Below, in pieces: positions 10,046 to 20,410 of a DNA stretch of 64,000 nt (position 1 is its first letter; the number at the start of each line of letters is the position of its first letter). The stretch is taken from the NCBI GenBank assembly GCA_018263435.1, contig JAANXD010000073.1:1-64000 (forward strand), written 5' to 3'. The notes beneath the pieces are model-generated. The model saw only the letters and a list, made by a program, of their open reading frames with translations. It had not been told where the DNA came from and ran no database searches. Source of the DNA: Candidatus Scalindua arabica (GTDB lineage Bacteria > Planctomycetota > Brocadiia > Brocadiales > Scalinduaceae). Position numbers and translations under genes: made by a program.

Positions 10046-11122
10046 TTAATTTAAAATGGAAGTTTGTTTGTACTCTTTTTTTGAATTTAATACTTCGATG
10101 CATGCCTCTACGACCTTTTCTGGTGATATACGGGTCATACAACGGTGGTCCGTAGGACATATCTTGAGCTGGCATGGTGAGCAATCAACATCTTCCCTTA
10201 TAACTTTGCCAATCTCATATTTAGACTCTGCATATCTGGGGTCATTAGAACCCATCAGCACGACAACAGGCCGATTAAGCGCTACTGCAAAATGTCTTGG
10301 CCCTGAGTCCAAGGTTATTAGGAGCATACACCGCTTTACGATTGCCTTAAAGACATCAAGGGAGATTGAGGCCCTTGAAAGATTGATTAAGCCTTTTTTA
10401 GATAATCCCTCTATTTCATCAGCAAGCTCTATTTCGCCAGGACCGGAAGTCAGGACTATATTACAATCAACAGATTCTTTTAATAAATCTGCTGTTCTGG
10501 CAAATCCCTCCGCAGTCCAGAGTTTCGCAGAGCCGTAAGAGGATCCCGGACTTATCAGGATAAAGGGTTTTTTATCAATATTGAATTTCTCTAATAACTT
10601 ATTCGCACTATCTTCACATTCTCTGGATATAAGCAACTCTAACTTCTTCGAGCCTATCTTACAGCCAAGCTGAGTACATAATTTCAGATAATAATCTCCC
10701 ATATAAGTTGGCAGAAACTTTCCGTTTTCACTCAGCCTCTCTATGCCATCTGTCAATAAGAGGGAACGGGCGTCGCGCCTGTATCCAATGCGCCTGCTCA
10801 CACCACCCAGCCATACCATAAGAGCGGAACTGAATGAATTAGGGAATAAAATCCCCATGTCGAATCCTTCCTGCCTGAGTTTGTAGATTAAGCCTAAGAA
10901 ATCCTTTGTGCTTTTTCTCCATCCAGAATCAAATTCGATAACCTCATCAAACCAGGAAGAACCATCTATTATTCCTTTTAAATTCTTTTTAATCAGCAAA
11001 GTTATGTGCGAACCGGCAAAGTTCTCCCTGATACACCTGAATGCAGGAGTTGCCATCACAACATCACCTACCCAATTGGGCGCTCTAACGAGTATTTTCT
11101 TTGCCATACTTAACTGTTCCAT
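10046..11122 (-). CDS. waaF: ADP-heptose:LPS heptosyltransferase II-like (GT9)
   Basis: KILVRAPNWVGDVVMATPAFRCI; SPGSSYGSAKLW; LDSGPRHFAVALNRPVV. Confidence 0.92.
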   Translation of the reverse strand: MEQLSMAKKILVRAPNWVGDVVMATPAFRCIRENFAGSHITLLIKKNLKGIIDGSSWFDEVIEFDSGWRKSTKDFLGLIYKLRQEGFDMGILFPNSFSSALMVWLGGVSRRIGYRRDARSLLLTDGIERLSENGKFLPTYMGDYYLKLCTQLGCKIGSKKLELLISRECEDSANKLLEKFNIDKKPFILISPGSSYGSAKLWTAEGFARTADLLKESVDCNIVLTSGPGEIELADEIEGLSKKGLINLSRASISLDVFKAIVKRCMLLITLDSGPRHFAVALNRPVVVLMGSNDPRYAESKYEIGKVIREDVDCSPCQLKICPTDHRCMTRISPEKVVEACIEVLNSKKEYKQTSILN

Positions 11123-11293
11123 TTTGAACTAACTGCAATTTTATAATGAACTCACATTCAGGTATATACAATTTTTCAATACCTCATTGCTATTGACATA
11201 ATAATATCATTCATATATAGTTACAACAATAATTTATCAAATAGCTGCCAAATAATACAGCATTTAGGCTGTATTATCTATGTATAAACGATT

Positions 11294-11923
11294 ATGACAT
11301 ATCATAGAGTGTTGAATAAAAATGATTACGCAGATTTATTAAACCAAGCTTGCAAGTGGTTAGAAGTTGATAAAGGAAGAGCAAAAAATTATATACGGAT
11401 AATTAAAGAATGTGAGACTCTTGAAAATCACGAGTTCTCACAAGAGCATATACTTGGTCATAATGAAAGTTGGGAAATTGTAGATATTTATGAGTTATGG
11501 AAAGAACATGCTGATAATTTTCTGGGAATTGACAAAAAGATTAAAAGAGTATTTAAAAAAGGAACTATCTTACGTGAGAATGAAATTGATACTGAAGGCG
11601 TTAAAAGCTCTTCTATTCATAGAAATAATGCATTTACATATTTTTTAGCTGGAAAGTCAACGACCACCGGCATACAGGCTGTGTCACAATTATTTTTTCT
11701 ACATAATAGGGACAGCTCCTATTTTATATGGGCTCAACTGATTTGTTATACGTTTTCTTTTTTTTTAAAAAGGAAAATATCTATAGATTTCTCTACGATG
11801 AAGGAATCTTACAAAAACTACAATCTCATTTTCAAGTTTGATCCCTATACGGTAATCACCTACTCTGATTCTGTAGTATTTTCCACCACTTGTAAGTTGC
11901 TTAACATTATTTATTTCCATTAG
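11294..11923 (+). pseudogene. hypothetical protein, 3' end probably lost or replaced by repeat sequence
   Basis: N-terminal ~125 aa look coding; C-terminal part overlaps an antisense RelE-like gene and contains the GGCTGTGTCACAAT repeat word. Confidence 0.4.
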
Positions 11924-12034
11924 GTTTGGAGTATTTTCAATCGTATCAATTACCGCCTTAACCTTCTTCAAAATACTTTTATCATTAATCTTTTTAAGGT
12001 CTCTGGAGAAACTTTTCTTAAAGTCAATTTTCAA
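11765..12034 (-). CDS. RelE/ParE-family toxin
   Basis: FKKSFSRDLKKI...KYYRIRVGDYRIGIKLENEIVVFVRFLHRREIYRYFP. Confidence 0.85.
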   Translation of the reverse strand: MKIDFKKSFSRDLKKINDKSILKKVKAVIDTIENTPNLMEINNVKQLTSGGKYYRIRVGDYRIGIKLENEIVVFVRFLHRREIYRYFPF

Positions 12035-12252
12035 GATTTTCCCTCGGTAATGTTAAATACTTCTTCCCTGCTTGTAGATTCGGTGGATTCTCCTTCTTTA
12101 ATTGCATTTGTTAAGGCAATGTCTTCTATTGCTTCTGCGACAATATCGTGAAACATATCCCTTTTTTGATCAATTACCTCTATAAGTGTTTCTTTTAATA
12201 AATTTTTCAATTTTTTTTCATCGACCGATAATTGTTCCATTTTGACCTCCAT
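12031..12252 (-). CDS. putative antitoxin partner of the RelE-like toxin
   Basis: small acidic ORF overlapping the toxin start by 4 bp. Confidence 0.7.
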   Translation of the reverse strand: MEVKMEQLSVDEKKLKNLLKETLIEVIDQKRDMFHDIVAEAIEDIALTNAIKEGESTESTSREEVFNITEGKS

Positions 12253-12301
12253 TCTAATTTGAAATATAACATTAGACGCCAGTTTGTGTTAATCTAATAA
12301 T

Positions 12302-12544
12302 CTATTTAGGTATATAATCAATATTTTCACCAATATCCTCAAGTTTATTTTGTCTTTCCAATTCTTTCAATTGTTTAAAATTTTTGTACGTTTCGTCAAT
12401 TAAGATATTCCTTTTCTGTAGATACTTGGGCAGAGGAACATTAATATCTTTGTTTTCTCTACAAATATCAAGATATCTTTTTATTATTTCCAACTCTCCT
12501 TTTGCTTTTTCTTGTTTATTACGATACCATAAATCTTTAACCAT
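12302..12544 (-). CDS. small hypothetical protein
   Basis: 80-aa ORF between two TA modules. Confidence 0.35.
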   Translation of the reverse strand: MVKDLWYRNKQEKAKGELEIIKRYLDICRENKDINVPLPKYLQKRNILIDETYKNFKQLKELERQNKLEDIGENIDYIPK

Positions 12545-12607
12545 TTCTCTTTATTGGTACTTTTAATATCCGCGGCAATGCGACAACCGTTGATAACAGG
12601 CATTTTC

Positions 12608-12811
12608 TCACCTTTTTTTCAACCCGACTGTCACCCAGAGTTCTATAGCATCAATAAGATTTTCCCTGGCTTCTTCATAATTCTTGCCCTGGGTAAAACA
12701 CCCTGGGAGGTCTGGCGCTTCAGCAACAATTACATTGGAACTTTCGCCTTTTTCATAAATGGCATTTTTCAAGACTTCAATTATATATTTTCTAAAAGTT
12801 ACTGTCTTCAT
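12608..12811 (-). CDS. HicB-family antitoxin-like protein
   Basis: VIVAEAPDLPGCFTQGKNYEEARENLIDAIELW signature. Confidence 0.85.
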   Translation of the reverse strand: MKTVTFRKYIIEVLKNAIYEKGESSNVIVAEAPDLPGCFTQGKNYEEARENLIDAIELWVTVGLKKR

Positions 12812-12889
12812 AGAAATGAAAAATAGCCTAAAGAATTACACTTTGTCAATAAAAACCCTCAGAAAAACTGATATTTTAAACTTCTCGCC

Positions 12890-13060
12890 AGTTTAGATGT
12901 CAGGCAGGGTGTCACGCCAAGGGCGGATCTGTCTCAGGCATGACCTGACCTATATTATCTTTCTGTGTAATGTACTCGGTGCCTTTTATCCGCGTCTATC
13001 TGCGTCCAGAATTTTCACTGTCTTTCTCTATTGGTGCCAATCCGTGAAATTCGTGTCTAA
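12890..13060. repeat. intergenic repeat-like sequence (ccgcgtctatctgcgtcc / aatccgtgaaattcgtgtct)
   Basis: non-coding; resembles widely dispersed bacterial intergenic repeats (recognition from memory). Confidence 0.3.
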
Positions 13061-13063
13061 ATC

Positions 13064-14431
13064 TTAACCGACGTTATTGTATTCCCTTACACGGAAACGG
13101 ACGCCTAATTCTTCGGCTATTTTCCTACACCCCTCAACATCGATTCCAGGCATGCCCACTATGGAAACCATTACGTCAGGGATATTGTCTCTTGCTTTCT
13201 TGATGAATGAAATCAGGGCTGGGTATGCCTTTCCATCAAATTCAGAATGGCAGAGTTTCTGGTAATCTTCCTCAATATTTGTATTAAGGCTGATACAGAT
13301 TGTGTCTATCAAGCCTTTTAGCTCTTCACATATAGACCTGCCATTGATCAGGTCTCCAAGGCCATTTGTATCCAGCCTGACGGTAACACCCTTCTCTTTT
13401 AAATACCCGGCAACTGACGTCAATACGTCCATGCGTTCAGTAGATTCGCCAAAACCGCAGAATACCACTTCATCATAACCGGACGGGTCTCCAATGGCGT
13501 CTATCAACTCTTCAACGGTCGGATCTTCTTTCAGGCCGAGATAATAACCCTTTACGTATGGAGCTGTCTCCCTTGAGCAGAATACACATCTGTTGGAACA
13601 CCTGCTTGTTATATTCAGATAAAGAGAGTTTCTGATAACGTATGCAATCTCTCCTTTGGTATTAACCGTACCGATCCCAAACAGATTCTTTGCGCTGAGA
13701 GCAGTAACCCTCTTAATATCTTCAACCGATAATTTATACAATTCTGCAAGAACCGGAATAGTATATTGAAGATAAGAAGGTTCGTTGCGTTTACCTCTCT
13801 TTGGCTGTGGTGCAAGAAATGGACAGTCTGTTTCCAGGAGCAGCCTTTCTACTGGAACGGCTTTCAGGGCTTCCCTTAAATTATCAGCCTTGGGAAAAGT
13901 TATTGGGCCTGCAAATGAAATGTGGAATCCAAGTGTCAGGAACTCTTCTGCATCTTCCACGGTACCGGCGAAACAGTGAACAACACCCTTTACCTTGCCA
14001 TTATATTCACGGACGATTTCAAGGCAGTCATCACTTGCTTCACGGTTATGAATTATAACCGGCAGGTTGTGTTGTAGTGACAATTCTATATGCTGGCGAA
14101 ACAGGCGTTTCTGGTCTTCCTTCTTACTTCTGTCACGATAGTAATCAAGCCCAGTCTCTCCAATCGCAACGACCTTGTTCCCACCTGCCAATGCCTCCAA
14201 CCGGGACCATACCTCACCGGAAACTTTCGAGGCCTCATTAGGATGTATGCCTATACTTGCATAAATCTGCTCATATTGTTTTGCCAGTTCAATAGATTTA
14301 ATGCTGGAGGCAACAGTAGTTCCAACGTTGATCATGTATTCAACGCCGACCTCTCCCGCACGCTCTATTACTTCGTCAATATCGTCTCTGTAATCCTTAA
14401 AATCCAGATGTGCATGAGTGTCAATTATCAT
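13064..14431 (-). CDS. TatD-family metal-dependent hydrolase fused to a radical SAM domain
   Basis: N-terminus MIIDTHAHLDF...GETGLDYY...LLETDCPFLAPQP; C-terminus YLNITSRCSNRCVFCSRE (CX3CX2C). Confidence 0.92.
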   Translation of the reverse strand: MIIDTHAHLDFKDYRDDIDEVIERAGEVGVEYMINVGTTVASSIKSIELAKQYEQIYASIGIHPNEASKVSGEVWSRLEALAGGNKVVAIGETGLDYYRDRSKKEDQKRLFRQHIELSLQHNLPVIIHNREASDDCLEIVREYNGKVKGVVHCFAGTVEDAEEFLTLGFHISFAGPITFPKADNLREALKAVPVERLLLETDCPFLAPQPKRGKRNEPSYLQYTIPVLAELYKLSVEDIKRVTALSAKNLFGIGTVNTKGEIAYVIRNSLYLNITSRCSNRCVFCSRETAPYVKGYYLGLKEDPTVEELIDAIGDPSGYDEVVFCGFGESTERMDVLTSVAGYLKEKGVTVRLDTNGLGDLINGRSICEELKGLIDTICISLNTNIEEDYQKLCHSEFDGKAYPALISFIKKARDNIPDVMVSIVGMPGIDVEGCRKIAEELGVRFRVREYNNVG

Positions 14432-14509
14432 AAGTATTTAAGCTTTTCCAAACGAAGCTACACAAATAATAGTTGGTAGAAGTTAAATTCCAGCAACATT
14501 TAATGTAAA

Positions 14510-14640
14510 AAACGAAATCCGAAGCTCGAAACTCTAAACAATATCAAATGACCAAACACGAATCTCAAAACAAAGGATTTATTTCACAATCTATTTCTGG
14601 TTTCGTATTTCGATATTCTTATTCCGGATTTCAATAATAG
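14510..14640. repeat. intergenic palindromic repeat, same family as 2200-2370
   Basis: cgaaatccgaagctcgaa ... tttcgtatttcgatattcttattccggatttc. Confidence 0.5.
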
Positions 14641-14730
14641 CAATAGAAAAATGAAGAATTAAAGATTTTCAGTAAAGTTTAATTCAATGATATTGCACAG
14701 ATAGAGTAAACTGAGTAAATCAAGGTGTAT

Positions 14731-15120
14731 TTAGAAGGCTCCATCTGCCGTAAATGCGTCTTTGAACAATTCGATATTCGGGTTGGTATCGTCTTCTTTA
14801 AACAAGATTGAAACAACGTCAAAACGATAATCTATGCCTTCGATATGATTTATTGCCAGGTAGTTTAACGAAGTCTTGATGATCCTTTTTCTTTTTTCTC
14901 TCGTTACCGCCAGTTCCGGCGGGCCATAATTCTCTGACTGGCGAGTCTTTACCTCTACAAAACTAATAGTACCCTTGTCATATGCGACAATATCAATTTC
15001 GCCGTATCTGCTGACATAATTCCGCTTAAGTATTTTATATCCACTCTTTTTCAGGAACTTCGCAGCCAGGTTTTCACCCTTTATACAAAGTTCTTTTGGA
15101 TTCAGCTGATCACTTTTCAT
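14731..15120 (-). CDS. YraN/UPF0102 family nuclease-like protein
   Basis: GENLAAKFLKKSGYKILKRNYVSRYGEIDIVAYDKGTISFVEVKTRQ. Confidence 0.93.
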   Translation of the reverse strand: MKSDQLNPKELCIKGENLAAKFLKKSGYKILKRNYVSRYGEIDIVAYDKGTISFVEVKTRQSENYGPPELAVTREKRKRIIKTSLNYLAINHIEGIDYRFDVVSILFKEDDTNPNIELFKDAFTADGAF

Positions 15121-15610
15121 CCTTCTTTTTAGTAGCTTTAGCCTTGGCTTTCGGAGCTTTTGCAGCCGTTTTAGCTATTACAGCCTTTTCAGGATTTGCT
15201 GTTTCGGCTGATTCATCAGCAACCACAACAGGAGCCTTTTTCTTAACACTAGTTGCTTTCTTCTCTCTTCTGCGAATTTCCTTCAGTCGTGCACCCTTTC
15301 CTTTTCTATCACGCAGGAAATACAATTTGGCACGTCTTGTTTTGTGACTCTTTTTCACTTTTACATCAGCTACATTTGGAGAGTGTACTGGAAATATCCG
15401 CTCTACACCCTCCCCCTGCACTACTCTTCTAACGGTAAACGTTTCCCTGGGCCCACTTCCTTTTCTTTTAATAACCACGCCATTAAATATTTGAATACGC
15501 TCCTTATCACCCTCAACTGTCTTAACGTGCACGTCTACCAGATCACCAACCTTAAACTGCGGCACTTTCTCTTTCATGCTCTCTTTATCAACTACATCAA
15601 TTATATTCAT
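15110..15610 (-). CDS. rplS: 50S ribosomal protein L19 with Ala/Lys-rich C-terminal extension
   Basis: L19 core (PQFKVGDLVDVHVKTVEGDKERIQIFNGVVI...) plus about 50 aa low-complexity tail. Confidence 0.95.
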   Translation of the reverse strand: MNIIDVVDKESMKEKVPQFKVGDLVDVHVKTVEGDKERIQIFNGVVIKRKGSGPRETFTVRRVVQGEGVERIFPVHSPNVADVKVKKSHKTRRAKLYFLRDRKGKGARLKEIRRREKKATSVKKKAPVVVADESAETANPEKAVIAKTAAKAPKAKAKATKKKDEK

Positions 15611-15644
15611 AATACTAACTCCTTTGCATAAAGTATTATCTCTG

Positions 15645-16334
15645 TTATTTAATTTTATCTTCCAGTAAGTCCGGCCTTCTCCCCTGAGTTCTCGTAATGG
15701 CCTCTTTTCTTCTCCACTCTTCTATCTTTGTATGATGCCCGGATGTCAGGATTTCAGGAACCTTCATCCCCCTGAATTCTGCAGGCCTTGTATACTGTGG
15801 ATATTCCAGATGTCTGTTCACAAATGACTCATCCTGCAATGAACTGTCTCCGCCTAATACTCCCGGAAGCAATCTCACAACAGAATCTATTACAACCATT
15901 GCAGGTATCTCTCCACCTGTAAGTACATAATCACCTATTGAAATTTCACGTACATCTATCCCTGATCGTATTCTTTCATCAAACCCTTCATAGTGTCCAC
16001 AAATTATCATTAAACGAGCCTTTTTCGATAAATCGTCAGCAATTTCCTGTGTAAGCGTTTCTCCCTGTGGCGTCAGTAATATCTTTGTCGATACCACATC
16101 ATCCTGCGCCTCCACAGCCTCAACTGCGTTAAAGACAGGCTCAGGTTTCATAACCATGCCGGCGCCCCCACCGTATGGTTTATCGTCCACACACCTGTGC
16201 TTATCATTTGAGTAATCCCTGATATTGTGCAGGTTGAAATTCACAAGCTCTTTTTCACCTGCAATCTTCATGATGCTTTCACCCAATACATTGTGAAACA
16301 TCTCAGGAAACAGTGTTAAGATATCTATTCTCAT
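15645..16334 (-). CDS. trmD: tRNA (guanine37-N1)-methyltransferase
   Basis: [39 protein letters not shown]. Confidence 0.96.
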   Translation of the reverse strand: MRIDILTLFPEMFHNVLGESIMKIAGEKELVNFNLHNIRDYSNDKHRCVDDKPYGGGAGMVMKPEPVFNAVEAVEAQDDVVSTKILLTPQGETLTQEIADDLSKKARLMIICGHYEGFDERIRSGIDVREISIGDYVLTGGEIPAMVVIDSVVRLLPGVLGGDSSLQDESFVNRHLEYPQYTRPAEFRGMKVPEILTSGHHTKIEEWRRKEAITRTQGRRPDLLEDKIK

Positions 16335-16501
16335 AATTTATATATAAATTCTGGATTCCTTGCGAAAAGTCCTCGGCGCCTTTTGTCCCCGCCTAACAAA
16401 CTGGCGGGCAGGCGGGGAAGCAAGGCTACCTCCCTCTCGGGAGGACTCCAACTCAGTTTCAGGATTAAGACGCAACAAGCAAGTGGCTAAAGTAAGCTAA
16501 A

Positions 16502-16756
16502 TTATTTTTTTAAAGCGATTTCATTCTTTTTGAGGATGCTGGCTACTGTTTCGGTTGGTTGAGCGCCTACGCTAAGCCAATACTCTATCCTCTCTCTCTT
16601 TAAGACTACCTTCTTTGATTCATCTTTTTCCATTGGATCATACGTTCCCAGCTGTTCGATACTTCTTCCATCGCGCTCTTCACGTGCATCAAAGGCACAA
16701 ATCCTGAAGAAAGCCCTGTTTCTCCGTCCCATTCTCTTTAATCTAATTTTTACCAT
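16502..16756 (-). CDS. rpsP: 30S ribosomal protein S16
   Basis: MVKIRLKRMGRRNRAFFRI. Confidence 0.96.
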   Translation of the reverse strand: MVKIRLKRMGRRNRAFFRICAFDAREERDGRSIEQLGTYDPMEKDESKKVVLKRERIEYWLSVGAQPTETVASILKKNEIALKK

Positions 16757-16812
16757 AAAACATTCTCCCTTTCTTAATTTAAGTATTAATATTCTTATTT
16801 AACTGTTTATAC

Positions 16813-18207
16813 TTATTTTCTCTTTTTTCTTTTTACTTTCTTACGCTTACTCCTGATCTTTCCGGTTCCGGGAAGCTTCATTGCCTCTGGCGTCATTGCT
16901 TCTGCTGGAAAGCTTTTGGGATCTACACCACTCAGAGACCTGAACATCTTCTTCATCTGTTTAAACTGTTTCAGCAACTGGCTGACATCCTGAGAGTTAG
17001 TACCACTACCACGAGATATTCTATGCCTCCTGCTGCCTTCAATCTTTTCAGGGTTCATTCGCTCTTCCAGCGTCATCGAACGAATAATAGCCTCAACTCT
17101 TCTCATTTGATTTTCATCAACATCCATCCCCTTCATCTTTTTGCCCACTCCAGGTATCATACCAAGAATATCCTTCATCGGGCCCATCTTTCTTACCTGT
17201 TGTAATTGGGAAAGGAAATCCTCAAGCGTCAGTGTATTTGCTCTAATCTTTTTCTCTAATTTTTGAGCCTCGTCCTCATCGATAACATCTTGAGCCTTTT
17301 CGACCAGTGATACAACGTCACCCATTCCCAGGATTCTGGAAGCCATCCTATCCGGGTGAAATTCTTCAAGCTTATCAAGCTTCTCACCGACTCCTACAAA
17401 CTTTATAGGTTTACCGGTAACTGCCTTGATTGATAATGCAGCCCCTCCTCTGGTGTCACCGTCCAGTTTTGTTAATATCACACCGTCAAAACCCAATTGT
17501 GAGTTGAATTCCCTGGCGCTGTTAACAGCATCCTGACCGGTCATAGAATCACAAACAAAAAATATCTGAGTCGGTTTTATCTTACTCTTAATCTGCTCCA
17601 ACTCCAGCATCAACTCTTCATCAACATGCAGCCTGCCGGCAGTATCAAGAATGACTACATTATGATTGTCAAGGAACGCACGCTTTATTGCCCATTTACA
17701 TATCTTAACCGGATTAGAGTTTTTCTCAGTATAGACAGGGACATTAAGCTGCTTCCCGATAACCTGCAATTGTTCAATTGCCGCCGGCCTCTGTATATCG
17801 GCGGCTACAAGCATAGGACTTTTTCCCTTTGATAAAATCATATTTGCAAGTTTACCAGCCGTTGTAGTCTTTCCACTTCCCTGTAGCCCTGCAAGCATAA
17901 TTACTGTAACGTCTCCATCCTTATACTTTATAGTAGCATCAACCGGACCCATAAGATGTTCCATCTCGGTTTGTACAATCTTTACTATCTGTTGTCCCGG
18001 TTTGACACTTTTAAGAACCTCCTCTCCAACTGCTTTCTCTGTAACATTCTGTATAAAATTCTTTACAACCTTGTAGTTTGTATCTGCTTCGAGAAGAGCA
18101 ACCCTGACTTCACGCAAACTATCATTTATGTTTTGCTCTGTCAGCCTTCCCCTTCCGCTTAATTTATTAAATATTGTTTCGAAACTGTCCGTAATCGATT
18201 CAAACAT
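16813..18207 (-). CDS. ffh: signal recognition particle protein
   Basis: GLQGSGKTTTAGKLA, DTAGRLHVDEELM, methionine-rich M domain. Confidence 0.96.
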   Translation of the reverse strand: MFESITDSFETIFNKLSGRGRLTEQNINDSLREVRVALLEADTNYKVVKNFIQNVTEKAVGEEVLKSVKPGQQIVKIVQTEMEHLMGPVDATIKYKDGDVTVIMLAGLQGSGKTTTAGKLANMILSKGKSPMLVAADIQRPAAIEQLQVIGKQLNVPVYTEKNSNPVKICKWAIKRAFLDNHNVVILDTAGRLHVDEELMLELEQIKSKIKPTQIFFVCDSMTGQDAVNSAREFNSQLGFDGVILTKLDGDTRGGAALSIKAVTGKPIKFVGVGEKLDKLEEFHPDRMASRILGMGDVVSLVEKAQDVIDEDEAQKLEKKIRANTLTLEDFLSQLQQVRKMGPMKDILGMIPGVGKKMKGMDVDENQMRRVEAIIRSMTLEERMNPEKIEGSRRHRISRGSGTNSQDVSQLLKQFKQMKKMFRSLSGVDPKSFPAEAMTPEAMKLPGTGKIRSKRKKVKRKKRK

Positions 18208-18425
18208 CTCTTACCTTTTCGTTAATTCTTTAATCTGTTTTACAGCCATATCGTCCTGACCGGTTCATTGGTAGAACGGTATCAGGCAAATATCCCTGCA
18301 TTTTTTCAAACGTTATAACATAATATAAATTGAACAAATATTCAATTTAAATTTCGTGGTATGGGTTCAAGATTTTGAACCCGTACAACAAGATCTTGTC
18401 TGCCAGTGCCTGCTCTGACACCCCC

Positions 18426-19721
18426 CTACTCCTTTTCCCGCCATATCTTTGCACCCAGTCTAGTCAGGCGATCTTCCAGCTTCTCGTACCCTCTATCAAT
18501 ATGATAAAGCCTTCTAATCTCTGTAACCCCTTTGGCAACCAGCCCGGCAACTACCAGTGAGGCACTTGCTCTCAAATCGGAGGCCATCACAGTCGTCCCG
18601 GAAAGCGAGGATACACCCTTTATAAACGCAATAGCATCGTCATTCCTGATATTTGCACCCATTCTGTTAAGCTCTGCGACATGCATAAACCTGTGTGGGA
18701 ATATTCGCTCTGTTATAATACTCGTACCATTTGCAACACTCATCAATGCGGTAAATTGCGCCTGCATGTCAGTAGGCATACCGGGATACGGCAATGTTGT
18801 AATATTTGCAGGCTTGATGTGCCCATCGCTTTTAACTATATACTCCCCATTCATTGCCTCGTCAAATTCTTCCTTATCGGCAGAAGCCTGAATATCAACG
18901 CCCATTTCCCGTAATTTATTAATAACTACAGCCAGATGACTGCATATACCATTCTCCAATACTATGCTGCCTCCCGTTATGGCTCCTGCAATCATGAAGG
19001 TTCCGGCTTCGATTCTGTCCGGAATTATCTCGTATTCAATCCCGTTCAACTCATCAACACCATCTATGATAAGGTTCTTTTCGCCGATTCCGCTTATATC
19101 GGCTCCGGCTTTATTGAGAAAGTTAGCCAGATCCTGCACTTCCGGTTCACAGGCAGCATTTTCTATTATAGTCCTTCCTTCTCCAAGAACGGCGGCCATC
19201 ATAACATTACAGGTACCCAAAACTGTAGAACCATACGGACCTCCAAGATCAACCACACTCCCTTTCAGTTTATTCCCTGTTGCAATGACATATCCATCCT
19301 TTACTTCAACCTGAACACCAAGAGATTCAATGCCTTTGATATGAATATCTATAGGCCTGGAACCAATTGAACATCCCCCCGGAATAGATACCTTTGCCAT
19401 ACCCCGCCTTCCAAGCAATGGGCCAAGGACACATATTGATGCCCTCATAGTCCTGACAAGATCGTACGTGGCAGTTATATTACTCTCTTCCTTAACAGTT
19501 ATTTCAAGCGAACCATCCTCATCTTTTCTTGTATCGACACCAAGTTCATTAAGGATATTGCAGAGGGTTTTTACATCAGTAAGGTTTGGTATTCCCTTTA
19601 ATTTCGACGTACCTTTAGTCAACAAACATGCGGCCATAATAGGCAACGCAGCATTTTTCGCACCGTTGATCCTGACCCTTCCCTGCAAGGGATTACCACC
19701 TTCGATTACCATTTTATCCAT
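18426..19721 (-). CDS. murA: UDP-N-acetylglucosamine 1-carboxyvinyltransferase
   Basis: GRVRINGAKNAALPIMAA, YPGMPTDMQAQF, DRGYEKLEDRL. Confidence 0.96.
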   Translation of the reverse strand: MDKMVIEGGNPLQGRVRINGAKNAALPIMAACLLTKGTSKLKGIPNLTDVKTLCNILNELGVDTRKDEDGSLEITVKEESNITATYDLVRTMRASICVLGPLLGRRGMAKVSIPGGCSIGSRPIDIHIKGIESLGVQVEVKDGYVIATGNKLKGSVVDLGGPYGSTVLGTCNVMMAAVLGEGRTIIENAACEPEVQDLANFLNKAGADISGIGEKNLIIDGVDELNGIEYEIIPDRIEAGTFMIAGAITGGSIVLENGICSHLAVVINKLREMGVDIQASADKEEFDEAMNGEYIVKSDGHIKPANITTLPYPGMPTDMQAQFTALMSVANGTSIITERIFPHRFMHVAELNRMGANIRNDDAIAFIKGVSSLSGTTVMASDLRASASLVVAGLVAKGVTEIRRLYHIDRGYEKLEDRLTRLGAKIWREKE

Positions 19722-19813
19722 TTTTAGTCCGGTTCAAATGCCCTTTGCCTGTCAGTATCGACCTCAACAGGCTTTTATCTATTCTGGTTTATTCACTCTC
19801 ATCATTTAATGAA

Positions 19814-19837
19814 GCCCGCTGGGGGAGTCGAACCCCC
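19814..19837 (-). repeat. partial copy of tRNA-Thr 3' end (putative att site)
   Basis: gcccgctgggggagtcgaaccccc versus gcccgcggggggagtcgaaccccc at 21302-21325 (1 mismatch in 24); no 5' tRNA half adjacent. Confidence 0.75.
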
Positions 19838-20219
19838 GAGAACCACCGTATAAGTAACTAATATACAAACACTTAAGAATATCATTTTTTTCTGGGGACA
19901 GTCTGGGAACACCAGCTTTAATTTCACTACCTTTTGTTTAAGTGATACGTTTGAAATATCAACCTCATATCCATCATGTGATGGTATGATGTCTGTGATA
20001 TGATAATTCGGTAGGTAGTAGAAGTACTTAGAATTATAATACTCAGCCAGCTATCAAAATCAAGAGCAAATTTAAACATCAAGATATACAATATAACAGG
20101 GAAGTACAGTTTGGAATGGGGCAATTCATACACAAGAGTAAGTGTGGAAATGACGTAAAATAGAATCAAAGCTTTAGCAGGTTGCGTAATTTCTCTTCTA
20201 TTTCCCTTAGGGTATTAGG

Positions 20220-20410
20220 TCATAAAAAACCCAATTTTCTACTCAAAAGCTTCTTGTGTAAAGTTATTATTTTTCCTACCCTAAAGGCAGAAGACTGCTT
20301 TAACCCTGTATCTATAAATTCAGTACTTTTAGATTCAAGAAGGTAGTCATCAGGCGATAACCTTGAAATATTAGTGGTTATTAAAAGCAATACGATATCA
20401 TTCTGAAGGA
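20220..20410 (-). pseudogene. C-terminal remnant of a PemK/MazF-like toxin
   Basis: NDIVLLLITTNISRL...GLKQSSAFRVGKIITLHKKLLSRKLGFL resembles PemK-like C-terminus; normal N-terminal half missing. Confidence 0.5.

Noticed and set aside
10046-11132. Plus-strand ORFs opposite waaF (10056-10538, 10908-11132)
   Set aside because: Fully antisense to a well-supported heptosyltransferase gene, no recognisable motifs.
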